Positions 8,470 through 17,596 of a stretch of DNA of 64,000 nucleotides are shown piece after piece; the first letter of the stretch is position 1, and every line of letters starts with the position of its first letter. A program made the position numbers and the translations under genes. Source of the stretch: Colwellia sp. (lineage in GTDB: Bacteria; Pseudomonadota; Gammaproteobacteria; Enterobacterales; Alteromonadaceae); the NCBI GenBank assembly GCA_002733765.1, contig NVWU01000016.1, positions 40,592 to 104,591 of the forward strand, given 5' to 3'. The notes under the pieces are model-generated. The model ran no database searches and was not told the origin of the DNA. It saw only the letters and a program-made list of their open reading frames with translations.

Positions 8470-8570
8470 ATTACTTTCCTGATGTTTTATTAATCCACCG
8501 AATTTAGGGCGATAGTTGTATAAGGATTACGTGCTTTCTAGTCAAAGCGCGAAGGCCACACTTTTTCAGT

Positions 8571-8587
8571 TGTACCTTGAGTAAAAC
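8571..8587 (+). promoter_or_regulatory. Recurring motif TGTACCTTGAGTAAAAC
   Basis: Second copy of the TTTACCTTGAGTCAAAT-like motif, here in the TetR/P450 divergent region about 150 bases before the P450 start. Confidence 0.4.
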
Positions 8588-8681
8588 AGAAACTCCGACT
8601 ATCCCTTAATTTTATCATATCATACCAAATATAAGCTGATTATGCGATTTACAAACGTTTATTGCAAAGTTGGTCAAGTTT

Positions 8682-8700
8682 GTTTTATTTGTGATAAAAC
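8682..8700. promoter_or_regulatory. Palindrome in the TetR/P450 divergent promoter
   Basis: GTTTTATTTGTGATAAAAC has perfect 7-bp arms around TTGTG and ends 35 bases before the P450 start. It is well placed to block transcription of the P450 and is a candidate operator for the divergent TetR. Confidence 0.45.
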
Positions 8701-8735
8701 CTAATTCGTTACCATTAATAATAAGGAGAGTAATC

Positions 8736-10019
8736 TTGAAAACTCAATCGTCAGAAGACCTTCAATTAGAAGCGGCCTATAAATCGGTATCTGATACATA
8801 TCGCGGAACTGGAATTGATATCCACAAGGCTTGTAAAAAGCAACGCGAAGAAGGCGGACCTGTTTATGAAGGTGACTTTGTCACCCAATTTGGGGTTCCT
8901 ACAAACGCAGGGCTTCAGCAAGGTACACGCCCTACGTTTACCATCTTTGATTATAAAGATGTGATGTCTGTCATGCGTGACAATAAAACCTATACCAGTG
9001 GTTTTATCGCTGAAGGTTTGGGTGCATTCTTTGATGGCTTGATTATTCTTGCGATGGATGGTGAACAACATCGTCAAGTCAGATCTTTGTTGCAACCTGC
9101 GTTTATGCCAGAATCTATTAATAAGTGGCGCCCCGAAATTGAATTGGTCATGCGCCGTGATTTTCTAGAGCCGCTGGCGGCTAAGAAAAAAGCCGACATT
9201 ATGGAGTTCGGTTTATTCTTTCCTATTCGTGTGATGTATGCGTTGATGGGATTCCCAACAAATGATCCAGAGAAATATAAAAAATATGCGGCTTGGGCCT
9301 TGGCTATGGTTGGCGGTAATCAGATTGATCCAACTAAAATTGAAGAAGCACGTCGTCAGTCAGGCATTGCAGTAAAGGCACTTTATGATTCAATCCTTGA
9401 GGTTGTGCAGGAACGTAGAGCTTCAGATGAGTATAAAGATGACTTGATTGGACGTTTGATTACAGCCGAGTTTGAAGGTCATACTTTGGATGATCATGAG
9501 ATTGTTACTTTCGTTCGCTCTTTATTGCCGGCCGCTGGCGAAACCACGACGCGTACTTTGAGCTGTGTATTAACCATGTTATTTAATACTTCTGGTCTTT
9601 TAGATCGAGTACGTGATGATAGAGCACTTATTCCTAAGTTGATTGATGAAACTGTTCGCTATGAACCCATGGGGACTTTTAGAACGCGAGAAGCCTCTAA
9701 AGATACAGAGATTCAAGGTGTTAAAATCCCTAAAGGGTCTTTCGTTCAGTCTATGATTGTTTCGGCAAACAGAGACGAAACGGTTTTTGAAAACGGCCAT
9801 GAGTTCAATATTGATCGTAAAATGAAGCCCTCTTTTGGTTTCGGTTTTGGTGCACACATGTGTATTGGTCAGTTTGTTGCTAAGTTAGAAATGAACTGTG
9901 CTATTAATGCAATGTTTGATTTGTTACCTAACCTTCGCCTTGATCCTGATTATCCAGCGCCAGTTATTGAAGGTGCTCAGTTACGGGGTTGCTCTAGTAT
10001 TCATGTTTTGTGGGATTGA
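8736..10019 (+). CDS. Cytochrome P450 (CYP226/DitQ-like), copy 1
   Basis: This soluble bacterial P450 of 427 aa should hydroxylate a hydrophobic substrate using electrons from a ferredoxin. The I-helix reads AAGETTTRT, the K-helix ExxR is ETVR, and the heme-ligand loop is FGFGFGAHMCIG. The track starts at GTG 8670, but AAGGAGAG at 8723-8730 points to TTG 8736, and the paralogue at 13569 begins at the matching place. Much of the sequence is shared with copy 2 (for example TSGFIAEGLGAFFDGLI). P450s of resin-acid degraders (CYP226, DitQ/TdtD) are the functional analogy; this is inferred from cluster content and not from a search. It is the first gene of an operon ending at the terminator at 11533. 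Confidence 0.92.
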   Translation: MKTQSSEDLQLEAAYKSVSDTYRGTGIDIHKACKKQREEGGPVYEGDFVTQFGVPTNAGLQQGTRPTFTIFDYKDVMSVMRDNKTYTSGFIAEGLGAFFDGLIILAMDGEQHRQVRSLLQPAFMPESINKWRPEIELVMRRDFLEPLAAKKKADIMEFGLFFPIRVMYALMGFPTNDPEKYKKYAAWALAMVGGNQIDPTKIEEARRQSGIAVKALYDSILEVVQERRASDEYKDDLIGRLITAEFEGHTLDDHEIVTFVRSLLPAAGETTTRTLSCVLTMLFNTSGLLDRVRDDRALIPKLIDETVRYEPMGTFRTREASKDTEIQGVKIPKGSFVQSMIVSANRDETVFENGHEFNIDRKMKPSFGFGFGAHMCIGQFVAKLEMNCAINAMFDLLPNLRLDPDYPAPVIEGAQLRGCSSIHVLWD

Positions 10020-10100
10020 TTCGTTGTTTTGCACGGCCAAGGGCGCATGTGGATTCTTCGATGAGAGGATAGCAAATAACAACACCAGAAGAGAGGACTT

Positions 10101-11156
10101 ATGAAAAGTTTTAAGAAAAATGCACAAAGGGGGGATTTTAATTTCCAATGTTTAGTTTCGCCTCAGCAAGTAAGTGGCAAGAAACTTGCGGATTTACGTG
10201 ATCATTTTGGTCTTAAATTTACCAAGCATATGCCCTTTGGTAGTGTGCGAGATGAAGAAAACCATATTTACTCTTTTGTAAGAGCTGTAAATGGCCCAGA
10301 CAGTACACCTAATCCAACAAAGTTTATTTACCAGTCAACCCGCGTTGATGGAGAAAGTATTCGCATTGATCGCGAGAATATAACAACTCAGGCGATAACA
10401 ATGTTTCCAGAACGCTGGTATGAAGAGAATACAGATACGGCGGGTTGGTCAAGTGTTAAGGATGAACCAGGCAACCCGTGGGAGATTACTGCCTCTGGTG
10501 ATAAACTTAGCTGGTGTGAAAAGGGATTGTTTGATATTTCGGGCACATTACTCGGAAATGGTATGCAGTGGTATTTGCCGGGCGAAGACTGGGGCACGTT
10601 TTATGTTTCTCAAGTGTATGAAGTGACGGGTACCTGCGAAGGGCGATCGGTAAAAGGCATCATAATGCTAGATCAGGTATGGATGGCTGAGGGCGGAGCG
10701 ATTCATTTTCAGAAAGATTTGGTTGTTAATAACAAAATGCATGTGCTGTGGTGGACTTTTGCGACTGTTTATAAAGATGGTAGTTGGGATATTGGCTCGT
10801 TTATGGTGGGTCATGAAAACCTAGGTTACGGTATATTTCAAAATGACAAAGGTGAATTACGGGTGACGACCAAGGTGGAGGGGGTAGCTGAGCACAAGGA
10901 TGGTAGTTACTTCTTAAAATGTGCCAAAATAATCGTGGATGGTGAACATGAATGGGAGTTCTTGCCAGATCCTAAAGGTGAGATGAAAGACTTTGTAGGC
11001 GGATTTCCTATTACTGCTCAACAAGAAGGACGCTGGAGGCGCGTGGGAGATACACGTGAGCCTGATTACTGGGTTGGTTGGGGTGAATCAGACAGGCGTA
11101 ACGGCACAGCACGTAATGTCTTTGGTACAGACTTAGATGAAGGAGAGAAAAAATGA
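10101..11156 (+). CDS. Unknown beta-rich protein, possible lipocalin/CrtC-like fold
   Basis: I do not recognise this 351-aa protein with certainty. It is rich in Trp, Tyr and Gly in short beta-like stretches (GWSSVKDEPGNPWEI, MHVLWWTFATVYKDGSWDIG, PDYWVGWGESDRRNG). It lacks a signal peptide and membrane segments. The pattern recalls hydroxyneurosporene-synthase/CrtC-like or AttH-like lipocalin folds that act on isoprenoids, and DUF7064/7065 proteins of terpenoid and steroid degraders. That is a low-confidence analogy. GAGAGGA precedes the ATG. It lies between the P450 and an NTF2-like gene with which it overlaps by ATGA, so it is probably co-expressed with the P450. Confidence 0.6.
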   Translation: MKSFKKNAQRGDFNFQCLVSPQQVSGKKLADLRDHFGLKFTKHMPFGSVRDEENHIYSFVRAVNGPDSTPNPTKFIYQSTRVDGESIRIDRENITTQAITMFPERWYEENTDTAGWSSVKDEPGNPWEITASGDKLSWCEKGLFDISGTLLGNGMQWYLPGEDWGTFYVSQVYEVTGTCEGRSVKGIIMLDQVWMAEGGAIHFQKDLVVNNKMHVLWWTFATVYKDGSWDIGSFMVGHENLGYGIFQNDKGELRVTTKVEGVAEHKDGSYFLKCAKIIVDGEHEWEFLPDPKGEMKDFVGGFPITAQQEGRWRRVGDTREPDYWVGWGESDRRNGTARNVFGTDLDEGEKK

Positions 11157-11509
11157 GCACTGAAAATACGGCACCCATAGAGGCTTTTGTACATGAACAA
11201 ATCGCCTGCTGGAACCGAGGTGATAAAGAGGCCTTTTTTGCAGCGTATCGCAATATAGCGACCGATAAGTTATTAATTGAATATGTCGGAAAACCTGAAG
11301 CTGATGGCTGGCCTATTCTTGAGGATATGTGGGCACAAAGCCAAGAGAAAATAGAGGTTGAAGAATTGTTAATGATTGCAGCCGGAGATGAAGTTGCTTG
11401 TCATAACAGAAATAATATCCTCGGTACTGATCAAGCTATTGAAACGGTTGAATTATATCAATTATCATCAGGCAGCTTAAGAGTAAGATATTTCATAAAA
11501 ATGCCTTAA
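11153..11509 (+). CDS. NTF2-like / SnoaL-like small protein
   Basis: A 118-aa protein with the cone-shaped NTF2/SnoaL pattern: an N-terminal helix pair (IEAFVHEQIACWNRGDKEAFF), then beta strands ending in LYQLSSGSLRVRYFIKMP. Members include isomerases, cyclases and dehydratases acting on hydrophobic rings (for example ketosteroid isomerase), so an isomerase role in the pathway is possible. The start overlaps the preceding stop (ATGA), which indicates translational coupling. A strong terminator follows 24 bases after its stop. Confidence 0.72.
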   Translation: MSTENTAPIEAFVHEQIACWNRGDKEAFFAAYRNIATDKLLIEYVGKPEADGWPILEDMWAQSQEKIEVEELLMIAAGDEVACHNRNNILGTDQAIETVELYQLSSGSLRVRYFIKMP

Positions 11510-11532
11510 TTTCTTACTTAGTTAACTATTCA

Positions 11533-11570
11533 AAATGCAGGAGTGCGAATTAGCGCTGCCTGCATTTTTT
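11533..11570 (+). terminator. Rho-independent terminator of the P450-1 operon
   Basis: AAATGCAGG pairs with CCTGCATTT, with an inner stem AGTGC/GCGCT and a bulged G, followed by a run of six T. It closes the 8736-11509 operon. Confidence 0.85.
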
Positions 11571-11666
11571 ATGCGCTAAATAATAGTAAGTCATAAATTA
11601 AATGTAGACACATATATATAATACGTCTAACTTATGGGTATGTTTTTTGATCATCGAGACATTGAA

Positions 11667-12176
11667 ATGTCTAGAGTACCACCGATTACAATTACTCAAC
11701 TTAGCCCGAAACTGTCTAATAAAGTTGAACGTGGCCTGAATAGCCGTATGTTGAGTTCAGCTATTCCCATACAAGTATGGGCGCACAGGGATGAGCTCGC
11801 ATGCACTTGGCTAGATTTGTTAGAAACTATGCATAACAGTCGTTTGCTGGAGAGCAGACTAAGAGAATTAATCCGTCTTAAAATAGCCTCAATTACTCAG
11901 TGTAAAGTGTGCCAAATTGCCCGAAAAAGTGATGATGTTGATGAGTTCGATGTTGCCTGCCTGAGTTACCTAGATGATCACTTTACACCGGCTGAGCAAG
12001 GGGCGCTTCACTACGCTGAATTATTTGCGAGTGATTATATGGCGATAGATGATGCTATTTATGACGAGCTTTATAAGCATTTTTCTGTCGCGGAAGTGGT
12101 TGAGTTGAATATGTATTGTGCCCTAATACTAGCGGGTGGACGCATGACATTTGTACAGCAGGCGTATGAAACATGA
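11667..12176 (+). CDS. Carboxymuconolactone decarboxylase / AhpD-like protein
   Basis: The protein carries the CMD/AhpD core: LRELIRLKIASITQCKVCQIAR with a C-x2-C pair, then HYAELFASDY and VVELNMYCALILAGGR. AhpD-like members are thiol-dependent peroxide-reducing or decarboxylating proteins; here the CxxC suggests redox chemistry. The track starts at ATG 11634, but I prefer ATG 11667 (MSRVPPITITQL). That is the usual family N-terminus and has GAG eight bases upstream, giving 169 aa. It lies between a terminator and an MFS gene 15 bases downstream, so it probably begins a two-gene unit. Confidence 0.8.
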   Translation: MSRVPPITITQLSPKLSNKVERGLNSRMLSSAIPIQVWAHRDELACTWLDLLETMHNSRLLESRLRELIRLKIASITQCKVCQIARKSDDVDEFDVACLSYLDDHFTPAEQGALHYAELFASDYMAIDDAIYDELYKHFSVAEVVELNMYCALILAGGRMTFVQQAYET

Positions 12177-12191
12177 AGTATGAGCGAATGA

Positions 12192-13397
12192 GTGCTGTTT
12201 ATGCCCGATAATGTTCATGAAAAAGAGGTTCCAAGAACAAAAAGGACCACCGCAGTGTTAGCACTGATAGCCTGTCAGGTGGGACTTCATGCCTGTATGC
12301 AATCGATGCGCTTGGCAACGCCACTAGAAATTTTGTCTGAGGGTTATGGTGAACTGGAAGTTGGCATTTTAATTTCACTTTTTGGCCTTGCACCAGCCTT
12401 GTTGGCTATTCCTGCCGGTCATATGGCAGACCGGTATGGTTACCACAATCCGGTAAGAATAGCGGCAAGTCTGTCTTTACTGGCAGTTGTTATTACCACT
12501 TTACAAGGTGGACTCGTCACTTTATTGTTTGCGGCATCTCTTAGCGGTGCAGGGTCAGGGTTTGGCATGATAGCTATTCAACGCACAGCTGGTCGCATGG
12601 CTATAAATGGTACTGACAGAATAAAAATATTCAGCTGGATTGCATTGGCACCTGCAATTGCGGGCTTTTTCGGTCCGGGAATCACTGGTGTATTAATTGA
12701 TCTTTATGGCTTTCGAGTGGCCTTTGGCGCGATGGCCGTTCTGCCTATTGCTACCTTCTTCTTTTCATGGTTGGTGCCTGCTGAAAAAATTAATTATAGT
12801 GCTTACAATGAAAAAAAAGATAAATCTTCTAAATCTCTATTCACCGAACCCTTATTTATTCGATTATTGATTATTAACTGGCTTGTGACTGTCAGTTGGG
12901 GGGTATTTAGTATGGCCCTGCCTATCTTGAGTCACGAACGGGAAATGAGTGCATCGGTAGTGGGTTTTATATTTATGGTGTATTCACTTTCATCAATAGT
13001 GGTGAGAGTCATTATTCCTTTTGTCGCAAAGAGGCTTTCTGATCAGGTCATGCTTGGCGTAACCCTATTGCTTAATGCGGGTGTCTTTGTTTTATTTCCT
13101 TTTATAAACAGCGAGTTACCTATGGTGTTACTTGCCGCTGTTTTAGGGGTTGCACTGGGTATGATCCAGCCATTAATGCTAGTAATGCTTTATCAAATAA
13201 CACCAAAAAGCAGGGAAGGTGAGGCATTAGCCTTACGATCTGCTTTTGTGCATGTTTCTATGGCCACTATGCCAGTAATGTTTGGTGTGCTTGGATCTGT
13301 TGTAGGTATAGGGGCACTTTTTTGGTTGATGGCAACACTACTTGCTACGGGTAGTATGCAGGCTCGACACTTTATTAGAGTTAAAGATCCGAATTGA
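12192..13397 (+). CDS. MFS transporter
   Basis: This is an inner-membrane major facilitator protein of about 400 aa with twelve predicted hydrophobic helices. The loop 2-3 signature is GHMADRYGYHNPVR, and a charged central loop (AEKINYSAYNEKKDKSSKS) separates the two halves. It probably moves a pathway substrate or product; direction is not evident. The start is uncertain: GTG 12192 and ATG 12201 each have GAG at suitable spacing. It follows the AhpD-like gene closely and precedes the second P450 with a 171-bp gap containing a palindrome. Confidence 0.88.
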   Translation: MLFMPDNVHEKEVPRTKRTTAVLALIACQVGLHACMQSMRLATPLEILSEGYGELEVGILISLFGLAPALLAIPAGHMADRYGYHNPVRIAASLSLLAVVITTLQGGLVTLLFAASLSGAGSGFGMIAIQRTAGRMAINGTDRIKIFSWIALAPAIAGFFGPGITGVLIDLYGFRVAFGAMAVLPIATFFFSWLVPAEKINYSAYNEKKDKSSKSLFTEPLFIRLLIINWLVTVSWGVFSMALPILSHEREMSASVVGFIFMVYSLSSIVVRVIIPFVAKRLSDQVMLGVTLLLNAGVFVLFPFINSELPMVLLAAVLGVALGMIQPLMLVMLYQITPKSREGEALALRSAFVHVSMATMPVMFGVLGSVVGIGALFWLMATLLATGSMQARHFIRVKDPN

Positions 13398-13443
13398 TCT
13401 TGAATAGTCATTTAAATAAAAACGAGTCACAAATAATAAAAGT

Positions 13444-13456
13444 GTTTAAATTAAAC
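13444..13456. promoter_or_regulatory. Palindrome GTTTAAATTAAAC upstream of P450 copy 2
   Basis: A 6-1-6 palindrome about 113 bases before the P450 start. It is embedded in AAAGTGTTTAAATTAAA, one of several GTGTTTAA-type boxes found in promoters of this island (14908, 31784, 34878, 34915). Confidence 0.4.
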
Positions 13457-13568
13457 CCTGATACTGTTACCTTAGTACAACTAAAGTTATTTATACAGTT
13501 TATCAATAGGTGTTTCAATTGGTTGATCTCTGAAAGATAATGTTAACCGTTAATGAGTGGTGAGTAAT

Positions 13569-14849
13569 ATGTCCAACAAGCACAATAACAATTTGGAAAA
13601 AGCGTTTGCCGATGTCGCCGATAACTATCGCGGGCAAGATGTCGACTTGAATGCTATTTATCGGGATATGCGTAAGAACACTCCGGTAATTGCCGAAGAT
13701 TTTATGAGTAAATTAGGGGTACCGAATATAGCCGGTCTTGATGCAGAACGCCCCACCTTTACGCTATTTAAATACAGCGATGTAATGGCAGTATTGCGTG
13801 ATGCGAAACGTTTCACTAGTGGTTTTATTGCCGAAGGCTTGGGTGCATTTTTTGATGGCCTTATTCTAACTGGTATGGATGGGGATGAGCATAAAAAAGC
13901 GCGTGCCTTATTGCAGCCTATTTTTATGCCTGATGTCGTTAATACTTGGCGTGATACTAAAATGGACCCGATTATTCGTAATGAATATCTGATCCCTATG
14001 CAGAAAGAGGGTAAAGCAGACTTGATGGAGTTTGCGCTCTACTTTCCGATTCGTTTGATCTATTCATTAATTGGTTTTCCAGAAGACGACCCAGAAAAAG
14101 TACAACAAGTCGCTGCTTGGTCTTTAGCGATTTTGGCAGGGCCTCAAGTAACGCCGGAAAAGGCCGAACAAGCGCGTAAGACGGCGATGGAAGCTGCGCA
14201 GTCTTTGTACGATGCAGTAAAAAAAGCGGTGGTTGAAGTGCGTAAAAATGGTGCAGAGGGAGGGGATTTGATTAGCCGTTTAATTCGTGCGGAGTATGAA
14301 GGACGCCAGCTAGATGACCATGAAATTACTACCTTTGTGCGTTCATTGCTACCTGCTGCTGGTGAAACTACAACACGTACATTTGGTTCCCTTATGACAC
14401 TTTTATTAGAAAGACCAGAGGTACTGGAGAGGGTCCGTGCTGACCGATCTTTAATCGGTAAAGCTATAGATGAGGCGGTGCGTTTAGAGCCTGTAGCAAC
14501 CTTTAAGGTGCGTCAAACTTCTGAAGACTTGGAAATAGGTGGTCTACAAATTCCAAAAGGAGCGATGGTGCAGTGCATTGTTGCATCTGCGAATCGTGAT
14601 GAAGATATATATGAAAACAGCGAAGAATACATTATTGACCGTAAAGTAAAGCCGTCGTTTGGCTTTGGCTTCGGCCCACACATGTGTATCGGCCAATTCA
14701 TTGCAAAAACGGAAATGATTGTGGCATTAAATGCCATTCTGGATCTTTTTCCAAATATCAGGCTGGACCCAGATATGCCAAAACCAGTAATTTCTGGTGC
14801 TCAATTACGTGGTCCGCATGAGGTTCATGTAGTTTGGGATCAAGTTTAA
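13569..14849 (+). CDS. Cytochrome P450 (CYP226/DitQ-like), copy 2
   Basis: A 426-aa P450 closely related to copy 1 at 8736. It shares TSGFIAEGLGAFFDGLI, FVRSLLPAAGETTTRT and the heme loop FGFGFGPHMCIG; the ExxR is EAVR. I chose ATG 13569 because GGTGAG lies just upstream, rather than the GTG codons at 13557 or 13560. The two P450s are separated by four unrelated genes, so this looks like an old duplication with divergence rather than a recent tandem copy. Separate upstream regions suggest separate control. It should hydroxylate a second position or a related substrate. Redox partners may be the ferredoxins at 31842 or 40373. Confidence 0.92.
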   Translation: MSNKHNNNLEKAFADVADNYRGQDVDLNAIYRDMRKNTPVIAEDFMSKLGVPNIAGLDAERPTFTLFKYSDVMAVLRDAKRFTSGFIAEGLGAFFDGLILTGMDGDEHKKARALLQPIFMPDVVNTWRDTKMDPIIRNEYLIPMQKEGKADLMEFALYFPIRLIYSLIGFPEDDPEKVQQVAAWSLAILAGPQVTPEKAEQARKTAMEAAQSLYDAVKKAVVEVRKNGAEGGDLISRLIRAEYEGRQLDDHEITTFVRSLLPAAGETTTRTFGSLMTLLLERPEVLERVRADRSLIGKAIDEAVRLEPVATFKVRQTSEDLEIGGLQIPKGAMVQCIVASANRDEDIYENSEEYIIDRKVKPSFGFGFGPHMCIGQFIAKTEMIVALNAILDLFPNIRLDPDMPKPVISGAQLRGPHEVHVVWDQV

Positions 14850-15017
14850 CTCAGACAGAATGTAAGAATATGCTCTACTTTATTGAAAGTGTTAGACAGA
14901 ATGATGAAAAGTGTTTAGTATTGATATGTTGATAATTTCAAATAACATTAAATAACAAATATAGGGACGCTGTAGATTCTTTTAGATAAAGCAGTTTTAC
15001 CCGTCGGAGGATTTTAA

Positions 15018-16325
15018 ATGAAACTCGAAGATATGATTTTAGTCAGTGTTGACGACCATGCGATTGAACCACCTGGAGCGTTTACTCGCCATATGCCAGC
15101 TAAGTTCAAGGGGCGTGAACCTAAAGTAGAGAAACTCAATGGTCGCGATATTTGGATGTTTGAAGAGCAAGCTACCGGATATATGGGACTTAACTCTGTA
15201 GTAGGGCGTCCTAAATCAGAATATGGTATGGAGCCGCTAGGTTATGACCAAATGCGCCGTGGCACTTGGGATATTAAAGCCCGTGTTGAAGATATGGATG
15301 CTAACGGTGTTTTGGGTTCTTTGTGTTTTCCTACGTTCCCCGGTTTTGCCGGACAACGTTTTCAGGTAATGCCAGATAAAGCCGTGAGTCTAGCTGCTAT
15401 TCAGGCATACAATGATTGGCATTTACATGATTGGTGTAATGCTGCGCCGGGCCGTTTTATTCCATTAATGATGGTGCCTTGGTGGGACATGCAGGCAGCT
15501 GCGGCTGAAGTTAAGCGCATGGCTGATCAGGGCGTTCACGCGCTTACTTTATCAGATAACCCGACTGTACATGGTTATCCGTCTATCCATAACCCACATT
15601 GGGATCCATTATGGAAAGCCTGTGAAGATAATAATGTCGTAATTTGCTGCCATATTGGTACCGGTGTGAAGGCAGCACATGCCTCAGACGAATCGCCAAT
15701 TGATGCGTGGATTACGTCAATGCCTATTTCTATATCTAACTCTGCGGCTGACTGGATTTGGGCGCCGTTCTGGAAACGCCATCCTAAATTGCGTATGGCA
15801 TTGTCGGAAGGTGGAATTGGTTGGATTCCTTACCTGTTAGAACGCGCTGACTTTACGCATGGGCATCACAAAGAGTGGACTAACTCTAATTTTGGTAATA
15901 AAAAGCCAAGCGATATTTTTAATAAGCATATTATTACCTGCTTCATTGAAGATGAATTTGGTCTACATAACCTTGATTACATGAATGTGGACAAAGTGAC
16001 TTGGGAATGTGATTACCCGCACTCAGATTGCACATGGCCATATTCTGCTGATGTATTCTGGAAACAGTCGCAGCACCTTTCTGATGAAATTATCAATAAA
16101 GTGACTCATCTTAATGCTATGCGTGAATTTTCCTATGACCCTTTCGCTATTCTGGGTCGTGAAAATTGTACTGTAGGAGCACTAAAAGCTAAGGCAACCC
16201 ATGTCAGCATTGAACCAGCCTTAGGTTTAGGTGGCGCTGCTCCAGTCTCTGATGCTAAGAAACCAGTTACATCTGGTGATATTAATAAAATGTTTGAAGG
16301 TGCTGACGCGGGCACCGCACTTTAA
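15018..16325 (+). CDS. Amidohydrolase-2 family protein (SVDDH type)
   Basis: A 435-aa TIM-barrel metal-dependent hydrolase/decarboxylase of the amidohydrolase_2 family. It begins with the characteristic ILVSVDDHAIEPP, contains CCHIGTG in the barrel, and has the late metal-site region VTWECDYPHSDCTWP with Asp present. Homologues of this type are frequent in terpenoid and steroid catabolic clusters, but their reactions are mostly uncharacterised. CGGAGGA upstream supports the start. Sixty-odd bases separate it from the acyl-CoA dehydrogenase pair. The upstream gap contains AGACAGAATG twice (14853 and 14894) and a GTGTTTA box at about 14911. Confidence 0.88.
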   Translation: MKLEDMILVSVDDHAIEPPGAFTRHMPAKFKGREPKVEKLNGRDIWMFEEQATGYMGLNSVVGRPKSEYGMEPLGYDQMRRGTWDIKARVEDMDANGVLGSLCFPTFPGFAGQRFQVMPDKAVSLAAIQAYNDWHLHDWCNAAPGRFIPLMMVPWWDMQAAAAEVKRMADQGVHALTLSDNPTVHGYPSIHNPHWDPLWKACEDNNVVICCHIGTGVKAAHASDESPIDAWITSMPISISNSAADWIWAPFWKRHPKLRMALSEGGIGWIPYLLERADFTHGHHKEWTNSNFGNKKPSDIFNKHIITCFIEDEFGLHNLDYMNVDKVTWECDYPHSDCTWPYSADVFWKQSQHLSDEIINKVTHLNAMREFSYDPFAILGRENCTVGALKAKATHVSIEPALGLGGAAPVSDAKKPVTSGDINKMFEGADAGTAL

Positions 16326-16448
16326 TAAAACCGCTTTAGGTGTGCGTTTATAAAGACGCATATCTACTTCTATTTACTTGAGCCTTGATACTTGACGTTT
16401 ACAACTAGTATCAAGACGTTGTCAGATGCTGATTCGGCAGGTACATAT

Positions 16449-17594
16449 ATGTCAATCGAACAATTTAAATACAGCTCTATACCTGCAGAGGCTGAGAAAT
16501 TACGTGTCGAAGTGCGCGCGTTTCTGCAGCAGGAATTAGCTGAGTTTCCAAATATAAAACGCGCCGACTCTTGGATTGGTTTTGATGCGCAGTTTAGTCG
16601 TAAATTAGGTCAACGTGGCTGGGTGGGTATGGCGTTGCCAAAACAGTATGGTGGTTCAGATGCTAGTGCATTCGAGCGTTATGTTGTAATGGAAGAGCTA
16701 TTGGCTGCCGGAGCGCCCGTTTCCGCACACTGGTTTTCAGATCGCCAAAGTGGTCCGCAAATTTTGAAATTTGGTACTGAAAAACAAAAAAACTTCCACT
16801 TGCCAGCGATCTGTCGCGGAGAGCAGTATTTTTGTATTGGAATGAGTGAACCCAATTCAGGATCTGATCTAGCGTCTATTAAATCCCGTGCAGTGCTTCA
16901 AGGTGATAAGTTGATTGTTAACGGACAAAAAGTTTGGACGACTAACGCGCATCTTGCTCATTACATGATAGCACTGGTTAGAACCAGTGAAGGCGAGAAA
17001 CGCCAGCAAGGCTTGTCACAGATCATTATTGATTTAAGCTTGCCTGGCATTACTGTACGTCCAATTAAAGATTTGGTAGGTGGAGCACATTTTAACGAAG
17101 TCTTTTTAGATAATGTAGAGTTAGATGCAGACGCAATCATCGGCACTGAAGGTGAAGGCTGGTCACAAGTGACAGCTGAACTAGCGATGGAACGCAGTGG
17201 ACCTGAGCGGTTTTTAAGCTCTATGGCCTTGCTGAATAGTCTGATCGGCATTATTGGCACTAAGCCAGATGCTTTACAGGCAAAAGAAATTGGTCGTTTA
17301 ACCGCTAAATTAATTACATTACGTAATATGTCTTTATCTGTTACTCAACAGTTGTCTGAGGGAAAAAGTCCAGTTTGGGCTGCATCTTGTGTGAAAGCCT
17401 TTGGTGCCACATTCGAACAAGAAATTCCCGAGCTAGCGCAGGCTTTATGCGATATTTCACCTACATCATTGGGTGGCAGCGAGCATGCTCAGGTACTGGC
17501 GTACCTTATGCAAATGGCGCCTTCTTTTTCTTTGCGCGGTGGTACCCGAGAAATTCTGCGTGGTATTATTGCGCGTGGCTTAGGAGAAAACTGA
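16449..17594 (+). CDS. Acyl-CoA dehydrogenase, larger subunit of a pair
   Basis: An FAD-dependent acyl-CoA dehydrogenase that introduces a double bond and passes electrons to ETF. It has the FAD/substrate segments FCIGMSEPNSGSDLASI and VNGQKVWTTNAH, and ends with SLRGGTREILRGIIARG, where the Glu of GGTRE is the candidate base position. The track starts at a TTG at 16392; ATG 16449, with GCAGG about seven bases upstream, gives a standard 381 aa. The next gene is a second, smaller acyl-CoA dehydrogenase two bases after the stop. Adjacent unequal pairs form alpha2beta2 enzymes in steroid degradation, which I infer here. Confidence 0.9.
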   Translation: MSIEQFKYSSIPAEAEKLRVEVRAFLQQELAEFPNIKRADSWIGFDAQFSRKLGQRGWVGMALPKQYGGSDASAFERYVVMEELLAAGAPVSAHWFSDRQSGPQILKFGTEKQKNFHLPAICRGEQYFCIGMSEPNSGSDLASIKSRAVLQGDKLIVNGQKVWTTNAHLAHYMIALVRTSEGEKRQQGLSQIIIDLSLPGITVRPIKDLVGGAHFNEVFLDNVELDADAIIGTEGEGWSQVTAELAMERSGPERFLSSMALLNSLIGIIGTKPDALQAKEIGRLTAKLITLRNMSLSVTQQLSEGKSPVWAASCVKAFGATFEQEIPELAQALCDISPTSLGGSEHAQVLAYLMQMAPSFSLRGGTREILRGIIARGLGEN

Positions 17595-17596
17595 TT

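Noticed and set aside
14853-14903. Two copies of AGACAGAATG before the amidohydrolase gene
   Set aside because: Only ten bases each and not found elsewhere in the promoters I compared; too weak for a separate claim.
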